Part shown: positions 18,754 to 26,657 of the stretch, in pieces
Layout of the letters: the number at the start of each line of letters is the position of its first letter
Position numbering within the stretch: position 1 is the stretch's first letter
Assembly (NCBI GenBank): GCA_016931225.1
Contig: JAFGFE010000010.1
Location: forward strand, 1 to 64,000
Reading direction: 5' to 3'
Source: Candidatus Zymogenaceae bacterium
Lineage (GTDB): Bacteria; Desulfobacterota; Zymogenia; Zymogenales; Zymogenaceae
Length of the DNA: 64,000 nucleotides
The notes under the pieces: generated by a model
Database searches by the model: none
What the model saw: the letters and a program-made list of their open reading frames with translations, nothing else
Told to the model about the DNA's origin: nothing
Made by a program: the position numbers and the translations under genes

Positions 18754-19824
18754 ATGACTGCGAAGAAAAAGGTTCCGGGGGCGGGAGTTATCGGATTGGG
18801 AGTCGGGCGCGCACATGTGATCGGGCTGATGGAGAGCGAACACGCCCGGATGCTGGCGGTATGTGATCTGATGGAGGATCGCCTGGCTCAGGCCCGGGAG
18901 TATTTCAAGACCGACACCTATACCGATCTTGACGAATTTCTTGCCCGGAAGGATCTTGACCTCGTGGTGGTGGCCACGCCGGACCATACCCATCGGGAGG
19001 TGGCCCTGGCGGTGATTGAAGCGGGCAAGCACCTCCTTTTGGAAAAACCGGTGGCCCTGGACATCCCGAGTGCCGTGGATATCGTCACCGCGGCGAAGCA
19101 AAAGGATGTCAAGCTTTGTGTCGGGTATGAATACCGCCTGAATCCGGTGACCGTACGCACAAAAGAGCTCATCGATCAGGGTGTCCTGGGGACGATTGCG
19201 GGGATGTCTCTGCAGCATTTTCGCGGGCCCTTTCTGCGGGACAAGTGGGAGCGGTGGATACAGAAGAAGGAATTTTCGGGCGGTATGATCGTTGAGGAGA
19301 CATGTCACTGGTTCGATCTGTTACGCTACTACAAGGGGATGGAGATGACGAGGGTGGGCTGCGTAAAGAACGATTGGGTCTTTGATGATTTCGACTTCGA
19401 GGATATGGCGTACGCCCACGGCATCTTTGAAGACGGCTCGATCTGGGAGGTGTCTCACGTACTGACCGGATTCGATTTCGACCTGACGATCGTGATAAAC
19501 GGTACGAAAGGGACCCTCTGGAGCTCGGTGAAGGATAAGGAGAGATCGCCCCTTGACAACTACGTCAGCGAGCATATGGGGGTGGTGGCCTATCGGGCCC
19601 ACGGGAGGCCGCCTGAGGAGACGGTGGTGGAGTTGTTCGGTAATGAGATTCATGAGGTGAGAAACATCGCGGATTTTGCCGGTTATTTCGCAAAGACGGT
19701 GGCGGACGACCTCCCGGTGCCGGTGACGGGGGAGGACGGCATTGCGGCCTTGAATATTGCCCTGTGTGCCAGCATGTCCGCCGATGAGGGAAGGGTGATG
19801 GACATACCGCAGATGGATTTTTGA
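18754..19824 (+). CDS. Gfo/Idh/MocA-family oxidoreductase
   Basis: A 356-residue NAD(P)-dependent sugar-type dehydrogenase. The N-terminal Rossmann fold has GVIGLGVGRAH at 11-21, followed by VVVATPDHTH near 71-80 and the EKPVALD motif at 97-103. The C-terminal domain contains EETCHWFDLLRYY, a substrate-site segment of the family. Substrates range over sugars, inositol and others and cannot be told here. The ATG at 18754 has AAAGGA upstream, and a longer frame from 18670 is not supported. It is a single gene, with no obvious partner. Confidence 0.85.
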   Translation: MTAKKKVPGAGVIGLGVGRAHVIGLMESEHARMLAVCDLMEDRLAQAREYFKTDTYTDLDEFLARKDLDLVVVATPDHTHREVALAVIEAGKHLLLEKPVALDIPSAVDIVTAAKQKDVKLCVGYEYRLNPVTVRTKELIDQGVLGTIAGMSLQHFRGPFLRDKWERWIQKKEFSGGMIVEETCHWFDLLRYYKGMEMTRVGCVKNDWVFDDFDFEDMAYAHGIFEDGSIWEVSHVLTGFDFDLTIVINGTKGTLWSSVKDKERSPLDNYVSEHMGVVAYRAHGRPPEETVVELFGNEIHEVRNIADFAGYFAKTVADDLPVPVTGEDGIAALNIALCASMSADEGRVMDIPQMDF

Positions 19825-19966
19825 TCGGCGCCCCGCCTGCGACGGCGTGCGGGTGAGTGGTGGATCGGGATCGGTACGGTCGAGGCCCGTCTATTGTGTG
19901 AAGCTTTTGTATTTCTTCTCATAAAATGTGACACGGCACACGGATTCGATCGTAATGTATGGTAAC

Positions 19967-19995
19967 TTGAAGAATACGTGAAAATAGAGTATACT
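19967..19995 (+). promoter_or_regulatory. Sigma-70-like promoter
   Basis: -35 TTGAAG (19967-19972) and -10 TATACT (19990-19995) with 17 bp between, about 32 bp upstream of a start that has a strong AAAGGAGG site. Confidence 0.65.
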
Positions 19996-20026
19996 AATTT
20001 AACTATTTTTGAAAAAGGAGGCTTCA

Positions 20027-20596
20027 ATGTGTGATCGTCGTGCAACGCGATTGTTTTTATTTTCCCTTGTGGCGCTGCTGGTGGTGCTGTTAACGGTGCC
20101 GGCACTGGGGCAGGAACTTCTCGTCAACGATGATGATTTCCGCAGTTCCGACGAGGTGTGGGACTTTATCCCCGATTATACCGACATGTACGAGGACTCC
20201 AGCAACGCATGGGTATGGACCGAGCCGGGCGTGAGCCTCTCCCAGTACAAGACCGTCGAAGTCATCCCCTTTGAAAACATCTCCCGCACCATCGACGTGA
20301 ACGCCCAGCACGCCCTGACGGAGAACCTGCGTCAGGGATTGGGACGTTTGGGACTGTCCGTTGTGGATAAGAACGCGGACATCACCGTACACAGCGCCAT
20401 GGTCGATTATTACGCCGGCGGCGGCGGAAGCTGGTGGGGCATCGGCGGCCCGTTCGTGGAGGTGGAAATTTATATTGTGGACAACGCCACGGGGAACATC
20501 ATCTCCAAGGTGCGTCACCAGGCCCACGCCGAATCCCTCAACGGCGCCATGGCCGAGACCATTTCCGATGTCATCGGCTACTGGGGAAGACAGTAG
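20027..20596 (+). CDS. Secreted DUF4136/DUF4410-like protein
   Basis: A 189-residue exported protein. The signal peptide is basic (CDRRATR), then a hydrophobic run to VPALGQ near 28-29. There is no lipobox cysteine. The mature part has the pattern YKTVEVIPFENISRT..ALTENLRQGL and a Gly/Trp-rich strand GGGGSWWGIGGP before EVEIYIVDNATGNI, like small periplasmic or outer-membrane DUF4410/DUF4136 proteins of unknown function. The start at 20027 has AAAGGAGG 5 bp ahead and its own promoter and terminator, so it is a single-gene, probably well-expressed unit. Confidence 0.7.
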   Translation: MCDRRATRLFLFSLVALLVVLLTVPALGQELLVNDDDFRSSDEVWDFIPDYTDMYEDSSNAWVWTEPGVSLSQYKTVEVIPFENISRTIDVNAQHALTENLRQGLGRLGLSVVDKNADITVHSAMVDYYAGGGGSWWGIGGPFVEVEIYIVDNATGNIISKVRHQAHAESLNGAMAETISDVIGYWGRQ

Positions 20597-20624
20597 GGAC
20601 TGAAGATTTCGATTACAATCTGAC

Positions 20625-20667
20625 AAAGAAACGGGGAGCGATGACCTTCGCTCCCCGTTTCTTTTCG
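20625..20667 (+). terminator. Rho-independent terminator
   Basis: A 14-bp perfect stem (GAAACGGGGAGCGA with TCGCTCCCCGTTTC) and a short loop, followed by TTTT. The minus side also has a broken T tract, so it may additionally end the small minus-strand gene at 20798. Confidence 0.9.
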
Positions 20668-20797
20668 GGAAAAAAGAGTATATCAACGCCCGATCCTTGA
20701 CGGGTCGGGATTGCACGATGACACCGGTGTCTTTGGATCATGTCCATGGTCGACGGACGGTGGTGTGCATGTGCATCGACGGAAAAGAGGCGGATTC

Positions 20798-20983
20798 CTA
20801 CGCCGACGTGGCGAACCACTTCTCCGAGACGATATTTTCAAGCTGGATGATCACGTCACAGGTTTTTTCGGTATCGAGATTTTTCAACGCGGCGAGGTGA
20901 GAGATTCGATTGACCGCATCCTTTTTGTTGACATCCAGTTTAGTCATCAGGATTTTTGTTGCCTGTTCCATCTTCCCATTCAT
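20798..20983 (-). CDS. Small stand-alone ANTAR-like helical protein
   Basis: A 61-residue basic/helical protein. Its middle, MEQATKILMTKLDVNKKDAV followed by NRISHLAALKN, resembles the three-helix RNA-binding ANTAR fold (A..iLM......eA...L..lA). ANTAR domains usually sit on response regulators and cause antitermination by binding paired hairpins. A free-standing version is unusual. The second ATG (20983) is preferred because AAGG lies 9 bp ahead. The first ATG (20992) touches the ribosome site. A strong promoter, twin palindromes and a terminator-like hairpin lie in its leader. The family call is by eye only, and it could be another small helical regulator. Confidence 0.45.
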   Translation of the reverse strand: MNGKMEQATKILMTKLDVNKKDAVNRISHLAALKNLDTEKTCDVIIQLENIVSEKWFATSA

Positions 20984-21009
20984 GGCGTTCATCCTTGTTT
21001 GGGTGACAA

Positions 21010-21033
21010 AAAACGGTGCTCCCTGTTCGGTGC
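21010..21033 (-). terminator. Weak terminator or attenuator hairpin in a leader
   Basis: On the minus strand, AAACGG and CCGTTT form a 6-bp stem with a 16-nt loop, and the T run continues to six T. It lies between the promoter at 21116-21143 and the small ANTAR-like gene, so it could act as an attenuator. The stem is short, so confidence is low. Confidence 0.35.
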
Positions 21034-21046
21034 CGTTTACCCGAAA

Positions 21047-21079
21047 GCATAATTATGCTTAAATAACGCATAATTATGC
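21047..21079. promoter_or_regulatory. Twin 12-bp palindromes, candidate operators or RNA hairpin
   Basis: GCATAATTATGC occurs twice, at 21047-21058 and 21068-21079, 21 bp centre to centre (two helical turns). Because each copy is self-complementary, the RNA could also form one 12-bp hairpin with a 9-nt loop. They lie 30-60 bp downstream of the predicted start of the minus-strand transcript, a typical repressor position. Confidence 0.65.
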
Positions 21080-21115
21080 TTAAAGGTGGTTAAATAACAT
21101 ATCATTTTAAGCTAT

Positions 21116-21143
21116 ATTATATAAAATATCACATCTCTGTCAA
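21116..21143 (-). promoter_or_regulatory. Near-consensus sigma-70 promoter
   Basis: On the minus strand, TTGACA (21138-21143) and TATAAT (21116-21121) are both perfect, with 16 bp between. This is the strongest promoter seen in the window and drives the 61-codon gene. Confidence 0.75.
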
Positions 21144-21477
21144 GTATTTTTTTATTAAAAAGGTATTGAAAAGGGGCGGTCGATTTTCGGAGTACACTGG
21201 CGGGAGAAAAGAACGTAATGCCGCTGTGAACCAACGGTCAAGGCGGGGCGGCCCCGTTTTTCAAATGCGGGATACCTGTTGGCTGTTTTTTCTGGGTGGT
21301 CCCTCCCCCTGTTCGAGCGGAGATGTGACACTATTTCTCACGTGTTGAGGATGGATGGTTAAAAAACGTATGGTAAAATGCTGATAAAAGAGAGGACGTA
21401 TCAATCCAAGAAAGACTGTGGGTGTGTACCTATCGGGAAGGGAATATCGGAAAAATCGGAACAACGATAACGGGCCG
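21144..21477. other. Intergenic region upstream of methyltransferase gene
   Basis: About 330 bp with no recognisable gene. It contains AT-rich sequence near 21353-21390 that may hold the methyltransferase promoter, but no clear -35/-10 pair. Confidence 0.4.
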
Positions 21478-22239
21478 ATGATGACCGACGCAATACACAG
21501 ATTTGATGAACGATCGGAGGAGTACGACAGGTTCAGACCTTCCTACCCGGTCGAGATGATGAATTTTCTCAGGGTGGAGGTTGGACTGGATGCATCGCAT
21601 GTCGTGGTTGATGTTGGGGCCGGGACCGGAAAGCTTACTGAAATTCTCCTGCAGAACGAAAATCGAGCGTATGCCGTCGAGCCGAATGACCGAATGCGTG
21701 TGATTGCAGAGAGAAACCTATCCCGATATAAAAAATATATATCCGTCAAGGGCACGGCGGAAGAGATGAATGTGCCGGATCATGCGGCCGATTTTGTGTT
21801 CGCCGCCCAGGCGTTTCATTGGTTTGATGTGAGGAGAGCCCGCCAAGAATTCCGGCGGATATTGCGTGGAGGGGGGATGGTCGTACTGATATGGAACGTC
21901 CGAAATACTCACGGGTCTGATTTCTTGACGGCGTATAATGAAATTCTCCGTACGTATTCATCCGGGTATGCGGCGCACGAACGGGATAAGATTGATGATG
22001 AAAAAATCGGATCCTTATACGGTTCCCGGAAATACAAAACAGCGTACTTTCCCTATTCTCAAACACTCTCCGAGGACGGTCTTGTCGAAAGGATATTGTC
22101 AAACACGTACGCTCCGTCACCCGATGATGATAATTATGAGGAAATGCTGGATGCGGTTCGCGCTCTTTTCGGTGAATTAAACAAGGACGGGAAAGTATAC
22201 ATTGAATATACGACGAATGTCGTCTACGGCGCGCTATAA
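21478..22239 (+). CDS. Class I SAM-dependent methyltransferase
   Basis: A 253-residue methyltransferase of the UbiE/Methyltransf_11 type. It starts with a FDERSEEYDRFRPSYP segment common to this group. The SAM motif I is VVVDVGAGTGKLTE near 41-54, the acidic end of strand 2 is YAVEPNDRM near 65-72, and AAQAFHWFD near 107 is the post-motif. Natural substrates of these stand-alone enzymes vary widely and none can be named. I took the ATG at 21478. A GTG at 21418 in frame would add 20 residues of unlikely composition. Two terminators follow it. Confidence 0.85.
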   Translation: MMTDAIHRFDERSEEYDRFRPSYPVEMMNFLRVEVGLDASHVVVDVGAGTGKLTEILLQNENRAYAVEPNDRMRVIAERNLSRYKKYISVKGTAEEMNVPDHAADFVFAAQAFHWFDVRRARQEFRRILRGGGMVVLIWNVRNTHGSDFLTAYNEILRTYSSGYAAHERDKIDDEKIGSLYGSRKYKTAYFPYSQTLSEDGLVERILSNTYAPSPDDDNYEEMLDAVRALFGELNKDGKVYIEYTTNVVYGAL

Positions 22240-22257
22240 AATACTGGAAGTATTCGT

Positions 22258-22285
22258 GAGGCCGGCATACGCCCGGTCTTTTTTC
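22258..22285 (+). terminator. Rho-independent terminator
   Basis: Stem GGCCGG/CCGGTC (one G-T pair) with a short loop and six T, about 20 bp after the methyltransferase stop. Confidence 0.7.
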
Positions 22286-22318
22286 ATCCGGCTCTCGAAG
22301 AGTGTTTCCGGTCTTGTC

Positions 22319-22846
22319 CTACCGGTTTTTTCCCCATCGATGGCCCCCGGCTCTCGTGCCGGGGGCTGTTTTCGCAGGTATTTCGACTGTTTTCAGGTTC
22401 ACATCACCCGAGATCCTTCCCGGGCCGGGGCCCCGGTTGAATCCGGAGAGGTTCGATTCTATCCCGTAATCGACCCCCCTGCCTCCTCGATATCCGTTTC
22501 CTCCCGGGTGTTCCCCCGCGAAGAAGAAGGGGACGCACACCGCAGCCAAGAGTAACAGCCCCATGAGCGCTCCCAGTATCCACAACCCGACACCGGTGTA
22601 TTTCTTCCCGCACGTCGCACCCCAGGAACGATGGAACACCAGGTGCACGATAATCAGCGCAAGGAAGACCAGGGAGGCGATCATGTGAATGTCCTTCCAG
22701 CTCAGGCCGCCGATGGTGAAACCGCCCTCTCTACCGGATCCGCCGAATGCATGGGTGTACAGAAGAAAGCCGGTGAATACCAGGATGACGAAGACCACGA
22801 ATGTTGCCGCATCGATCCAGAAGTTGATCTTGTTTTTGTCCATCAT
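22319..22846 (-). CDS. DUF4405 / cytochrome b561-like membrane protein
   Basis: A 175-residue protein with three hydrophobic segments (about 9-29, 53-72 and 85-110). Histidines in LLYTHAFGG, WKDIHMIAS and IIVHLVFHRSW are placed like heme ligands of DUF4405/cytochrome b561-type proteins. The long C-terminal tail (from about 115) is Gly-rich and soluble. A role in membrane electron transfer is possible, with no evidence of a partner. The start has AAAGG 5 bp ahead. Oddly, the final 15 codons coincide with a hairpin and T tract that read as a plus-strand terminator, so the end of this gene may be extended by loss of an earlier stop. Confidence 0.65.
   Translation of the reverse strand: MMDKNKINFWIDAATFVVFVILVFTGFLLYTHAFGGSGREGGFTIGGLSWKDIHMIASLVFLALIIVHLVFHRSWGATCGKKYTGVGLWILGALMGLLLLAAVCVPFFFAGEHPGGNGYRGGRGVDYGIESNLSGFNRGPGPGRISGDVNLKTVEIPAKTAPGTRAGGHRWGKNR
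22340..22376 (+). terminator. Terminator-like hairpin inside the end of a minus-strand gene
   Basis: A 9-bp perfect stem GCCCCCGGC/GCCGGGGGC with loop TCTCGT, then TGTTTT on the plus strand. It would act on transcripts from the methyltransferase gene yet lies within the 3' coding end of the convergent DUF4405 gene. Confidence 0.6.
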
Positions 22847-23005
22847 AAGAGCCTTTCTCCAGATAAGAAAGTGGTGAACAGCAGGTCCTCCCTTTTGTTG
22901 ATACTAACAGGCGATATGGGGATATCCTTCGTTTTTTTCTTCGGGGGGTGCGAATATTCCGCGAAACGCCGAAATGGGCGTGCAAAGAATCACGCTGTTA
23001 TTTCC

Positions 23006-23034
23006 TTGAAATGGAACTTTTTATATGTTATGAA
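23006..23034 (+). promoter_or_regulatory. Candidate promoter of lptD
   Basis: -35 TTGAAA (23006-23011), 17 bp, -10 TATGAA (23029-23034), about 36 bp before the lptD start, in an AT-rich stretch. Confidence 0.45.
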
Positions 23035-23069
23035 TTTTCATTGGTGTTTTTAGGGAATAGATACGACCC

Positions 23070-25274
23070 ATGAAATCATGTATAGCATTGATTCGATGTA
23101 TCGGTTCAGCGATGCTGGTCATCGCTGTGGTGGCCGTTGCGCCGTTTGCGACGGCGCAGGTCGATGACGACTATTTCGGCGATCCGACCACGCCCGTCAC
23201 GATCGAAGCTGATATGCTCAGCTATGATCGGGAAAATAATGTATACATCGCCGAGGGGAATGTTGAAATCACCCGGGGAACCTCCATGCTCAATGCGGAC
23301 CTAATCAGGGTCAACGCCGTCACCAAGGACGCCGTTGCCGAGGGGAACGTGGTGTATTATGATGGGGAGAACCGGGTAGAGGCGGACCGGGTTGAGCTGA
23401 ATATAGACACCCAGACCGGTATCCTCTATAACGGAATGATCTTTTATGCCGAGAAACATTTCTACGTCGCCGGCGAGGAACTGGAGAAGACCGGCGAGGA
23501 TACCTATCGGGCCTTCAGGGGAAGCCTGACCAGCTGCGACGGGGAGGTACCGGCCTGGAGGATTTCCGGCAGAAAAGCCGAGGTGACCGTCGGCGGGTAC
23601 GCGGAAGTCTGGGACGGGGTGTTCCGGGTCAAGGACGTGCCGGTCATGTACCTTCCCTACGGCATCTACCCGGTCAAGAGGGAGCGGCAGACCGGGCTTC
23701 TCATGCCGTCATTCGGCTCGTCCAGCGACGACGGCTTTTCGTTCACGCTCCCCTTTTACTGGGCCATCAATAAGAGCATGGACGCCACCATCATCGGTGA
23801 TGTGATGACCGAGCGGGGCCTGAAGGTGGGGCTGGAATATCGATATGTTCTGGCCGAAGACCTGTACGGCCAGATCAACTACAGCTTTATCGAGGACCAT
23901 AACCGCAAGGACGTGGATACCGGCCGTACGTATACCGACTTTCGCTGGGCGTTCTCCTTCGACCATTCCCAGGTGCTCCCCGGGGGTATCCAGGCGTTTG
24001 TGGACATCAACATGATCAGCGATGACGATTACATCGACGACCTGTATGACTCGTACGACAATATCGAACAAAGAGACTCCGACTATATGGAGTCCAGGGT
24101 GAATTTATCCCGGGACTTTGACTGGGCCTTCGCCTACGTCAATTTCAGCTATCTCGACGATCTGGACGATCGGCGGGATGAAAGAACCCTCCATCGGCTA
24201 CCCGAGGCGGGGTTCACGGTGCGGCCGGTTGAGATACCCCATACGCCTCTGGTGTTCAGGATGTCACCCACGATGGTCTATTTTTATCGCGAGAAAGGGA
24301 CTGAAGGGGTACGTCTGAACGTCAACCCCAGGCTCTCCGCGCCGATCTCCCTGAAATACCTGACCGTGGAACCCTGGGCCGAGGGCATCGCCACCTGGTG
24401 GTGGACCGACGACAACAACCGCGGCGACAACAGTTCCGATCGATACACCTACGTGGCGGGGGTGAAGGCGTTCAGCGAACATGTGTCCACCGTCTATCCG
24501 GATGGAGGTCCGTATGATACGCTCTCGTGGCTCATCAGACCCGGCGTGTCCTACACCTTCGCCCCGGACCTCGAACAGAAACACTACCCCCGGTTCGATT
24601 CCGTGGATCGGGTGTGGGGGAGGAGCATACTCACTTTTTCTCTGGAGAGCAGTCTCAACGGGAATCCCGTCTTTGCCGATACGCCCGATACGCTCGAGAT
24701 TTTCTATCTCAAGGCGGGCGTCGCGATGGATTTCGACAAGGATCCTGACAGCGTCAACTACAATCTTCCCGAAACCTATGTCACCTCGTTCTACGAGGTG
24801 CGTCTGAACCCCTGCAATCACTTCAGCCTCGGGTTCGAGATGGACATAGACCACTATTTGAACAACATTTCCCGGCTCTCCGGGGATATGAGCGTCACCG
24901 ATTCCCGGGGCGATTATCTGAAGGTCGGGTATTCGAGGATTGAAGAAATATACTATAATATCAAGGATGAGCAGTTTTACACACAAGAGTACGATAGGCT
25001 TTTCGGGGAGTTGAAACTGGTTGCATACAGAGATCTTGATCTCTATTTGGAAACCAGTTGTGTGTTCAACGATGAAGAATACAAAGACGGTGTTTTGCAT
25101 AAGACCGACGATGAGAGGCGATATTACAGCATCGGCTTCGATTACCACAAACAATGCTGGGCGGTCTTTTTGGACGTGTATTACGAAGAAGACACGAGTG
25201 ATGATTCGGACGACTACGGCTTTATGATGACCATCTCCCTGACGGGATTGGGCTCCATCTCGTATGGGGACTGA
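23070..25274 (+). CDS. lptD: LPS-assembly protein LptD
   Basis: The outer-membrane beta-barrel that inserts LPS into the outer leaflet. The 734 residues start with a signal peptide ending near ATAQ (27-30). The periplasmic OstA/LptA-like beta-jellyroll repeats follow (TIEADMLSYDRENNVYIAEG at 44-63, then AEGNVVYYDGENRVEADRVE). The C-terminal barrel starts near 200 after the conserved VPVMYLPYGIYPVKRERQTGLLMPSFGSS stretch. Cysteines at 156, 582, 664 and 696 could form disulfides linking the N-domain and barrel, in a different pattern from E. coli. No partner lptE is adjacent. It directly precedes the rhamnose genes. Confidence 0.95.
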   Translation: MKSCIALIRCIGSAMLVIAVVAVAPFATAQVDDDYFGDPTTPVTIEADMLSYDRENNVYIAEGNVEITRGTSMLNADLIRVNAVTKDAVAEGNVVYYDGENRVEADRVELNIDTQTGILYNGMIFYAEKHFYVAGEELEKTGEDTYRAFRGSLTSCDGEVPAWRISGRKAEVTVGGYAEVWDGVFRVKDVPVMYLPYGIYPVKRERQTGLLMPSFGSSSDDGFSFTLPFYWAINKSMDATIIGDVMTERGLKVGLEYRYVLAEDLYGQINYSFIEDHNRKDVDTGRTYTDFRWAFSFDHSQVLPGGIQAFVDINMISDDDYIDDLYDSYDNIEQRDSDYMESRVNLSRDFDWAFAYVNFSYLDDLDDRRDERTLHRLPEAGFTVRPVEIPHTPLVFRMSPTMVYFYREKGTEGVRLNVNPRLSAPISLKYLTVEPWAEGIATWWWTDDNNRGDNSSDRYTYVAGVKAFSEHVSTVYPDGGPYDTLSWLIRPGVSYTFAPDLEQKHYPRFDSVDRVWGRSILTFSLESSLNGNPVFADTPDTLEIFYLKAGVAMDFDKDPDSVNYNLPETYVTSFYEVRLNPCNHFSLGFEMDIDHYLNNISRLSGDMSVTDSRGDYLKVGYSRIEEIYYNIKDEQFYTQEYDRLFGELKLVAYRDLDLYLETSCVFNDEEYKDGVLHKTDDERRYYSIGFDYHKQCWAVFLDVYYEEDTSDDSDDYGFMMTISLTGLGSISYGD

Positions 25275-25344
25275 TGTTCGTCGGGTGTGAATCGCTCGTA
25301 CGATGAATACGACATCATCTTGGAATGAATGAAAAGGAACAGGT

Positions 25345-26073
25345 ATGAAAGGTGTTATTTTAGCGGGGGGGCTGGGCACCAGGCTCTATCCACTCACGAG
25401 GGTAACCAACAAGCATCTCCTGCCGGTGTATGACAAACCAATGATATTTTACCCGATTCAGACCCTAGTCAATGCGGGTATTGAGGATATCCTCATCGTC
25501 ACCGGTGGAAACAGCGCCGGCGATTTTTTGCGCCTGTTGAAAAACGGTGCTGACTTCGGCCTGAAGCGCCTGCACTACGCGTACCAGGAAGGGGAAGGGG
25601 GCATTGCGGACGCCCTGAGCCTGGCGGAGCATTTCGCCGAGGGAGAGGCCATCTGCGTGGTGCTGGGGGACAACATTATCGAGAAAAACATCATCCAGGC
25701 GGTGAAGGATTTTGACAATCAGGGAAACGGGGCGAAGATACTCTTAAAAGAGGTTTCGGACCCCCAGCGGTTCGGTGTGCCGGTCCTCAAGGGCGACAAA
25801 GTCGTTAAGATAGAGGAAAAACCGAAAGATCCAAAATCGGATTATGCCGTTATCGGGATATATCTCTATGACAATGAGGTTTTCAGTATCATAAAAATAC
25901 TCAAACCGTCGGATCGGGGAGAGTTGGAAATCACTGATGTCAACAACGCCTACATAGAGCGAGACGCCCTGACGTGGAGCGTCATCGACGGTTGGTGGTC
26001 CGACGCGGGCACCTTCGACTCACTTCTTTCGGCCAGCGGGCTCGTTGCCAAGACAGGGGCCAACAACGTATAG
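25345..26073 (+). CDS. rmlA: Glucose-1-phosphate thymidylyltransferase, short type
   Basis: Makes dTDP-glucose from dTTP and glucose-1-phosphate, the first step to dTDP-L-rhamnose. The nucleotide-binding start KGVILAGGLGTRLYPLT, the NKHLLPVYDKPMIFYP segment and VVLGDNI are family signatures. At 242 residues it lacks the extra C-terminal region of the usual 290-residue RmlA and belongs to the shorter form. It is followed 7 bp later by rmlC, in the order rmlA-rmlC-rmlB-rmlD. Confidence 0.92.
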   Translation: MKGVILAGGLGTRLYPLTRVTNKHLLPVYDKPMIFYPIQTLVNAGIEDILIVTGGNSAGDFLRLLKNGADFGLKRLHYAYQEGEGGIADALSLAEHFAEGEAICVVLGDNIIEKNIIQAVKDFDNQGNGAKILLKEVSDPQRFGVPVLKGDKVVKIEEKPKDPKSDYAVIGIYLYDNEVFSIIKILKPSDRGELEITDVNNAYIERDALTWSVIDGWWSDAGTFDSLLSASGLVAKTGANNV

Positions 26074-26080
26074 GGAGACA

Positions 26081-26548
26081 ATGAAATCATCGGATATAGC
26101 GGGGGTCGTGGTCAAACGGCTCAAGACAATCCCGGATGAACGGGGTCGTCTCATGGAGATAATGAGGTGCGACGATGAGTTTTTCCAGAAATTCGGCCAG
26201 GTCTATATGACCACGGCGTTTCCGGGAGTAGTGAAAGGGTGGCACTATCACAAGGAGCAGACGGACCATATGGCGGTTGTCAGGGGAATGATGAAGATCG
26301 TGCTGTACGATTCCAGGGATGGGAGCCCCACGAAGGGGAACGTCATGGAGCTGTTTATGGGTGAGCACAATCCCCAGCTTGTGGTCATTCCGCCGGGAGT
26401 GTTTCACGGGTTCAAGTGCATCTCGGAGGTGGAGGCCATCGTCATCAACACGCCCACGGAACCCTACGATCGTAAAAATCCGGATGAATATCGGGTTCAT
26501 CCCCACGAAAACGACATACCCTACGATTGGGATAGAAAGGATGGATAA
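26081..26548 (+). CDS. rmlC: dTDP-4-dehydrorhamnose 3,5-epimerase-like cupin
   Basis: A 155-residue RmlC-type cupin. It shows DERGRLMEI near 18-26, the metal-free catalytic His in GWHYHKEQTD (canonical RmlC has GLHYQ) and a second His in IPPGVFHGF. The TEPYD tyrosine is placed as in RmlC. It is about 30 residues shorter than canonical RmlC, pairing with the short RmlA next door. Alternative activity as a dTDP-ketohexose isomerase cannot be ruled out. The ATG at 26081 has AGGGAG ahead of it, and the frame open from 26045 overlaps rmlA and is not used. Confidence 0.82.
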   Translation: MKSSDIAGVVVKRLKTIPDERGRLMEIMRCDDEFFQKFGQVYMTTAFPGVVKGWHYHKEQTDHMAVVRGMMKIVLYDSRDGSPTKGNVMELFMGEHNPQLVVIPPGVFHGFKCISEVEAIVINTPTEPYDRKNPDEYRVHPHENDIPYDWDRKDG

Positions 26549-26657
26549 CGGGCGGCGATACAACAGGCGGCGGTACATCAGAGACGGCTGGCTCCGGTAT
26601 CCATGTGAATAGGATACCTTCATTTTTTCCACACACTACATGGAGCATGTAAACACG

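Noticed and set aside
20711-21052. Plus-strand frame of 113 codons opposite the ANTAR-like gene
   Set aside because: It lacks a ribosome site, is composed of low-likelihood residues and runs through the leader and terminator sequences.
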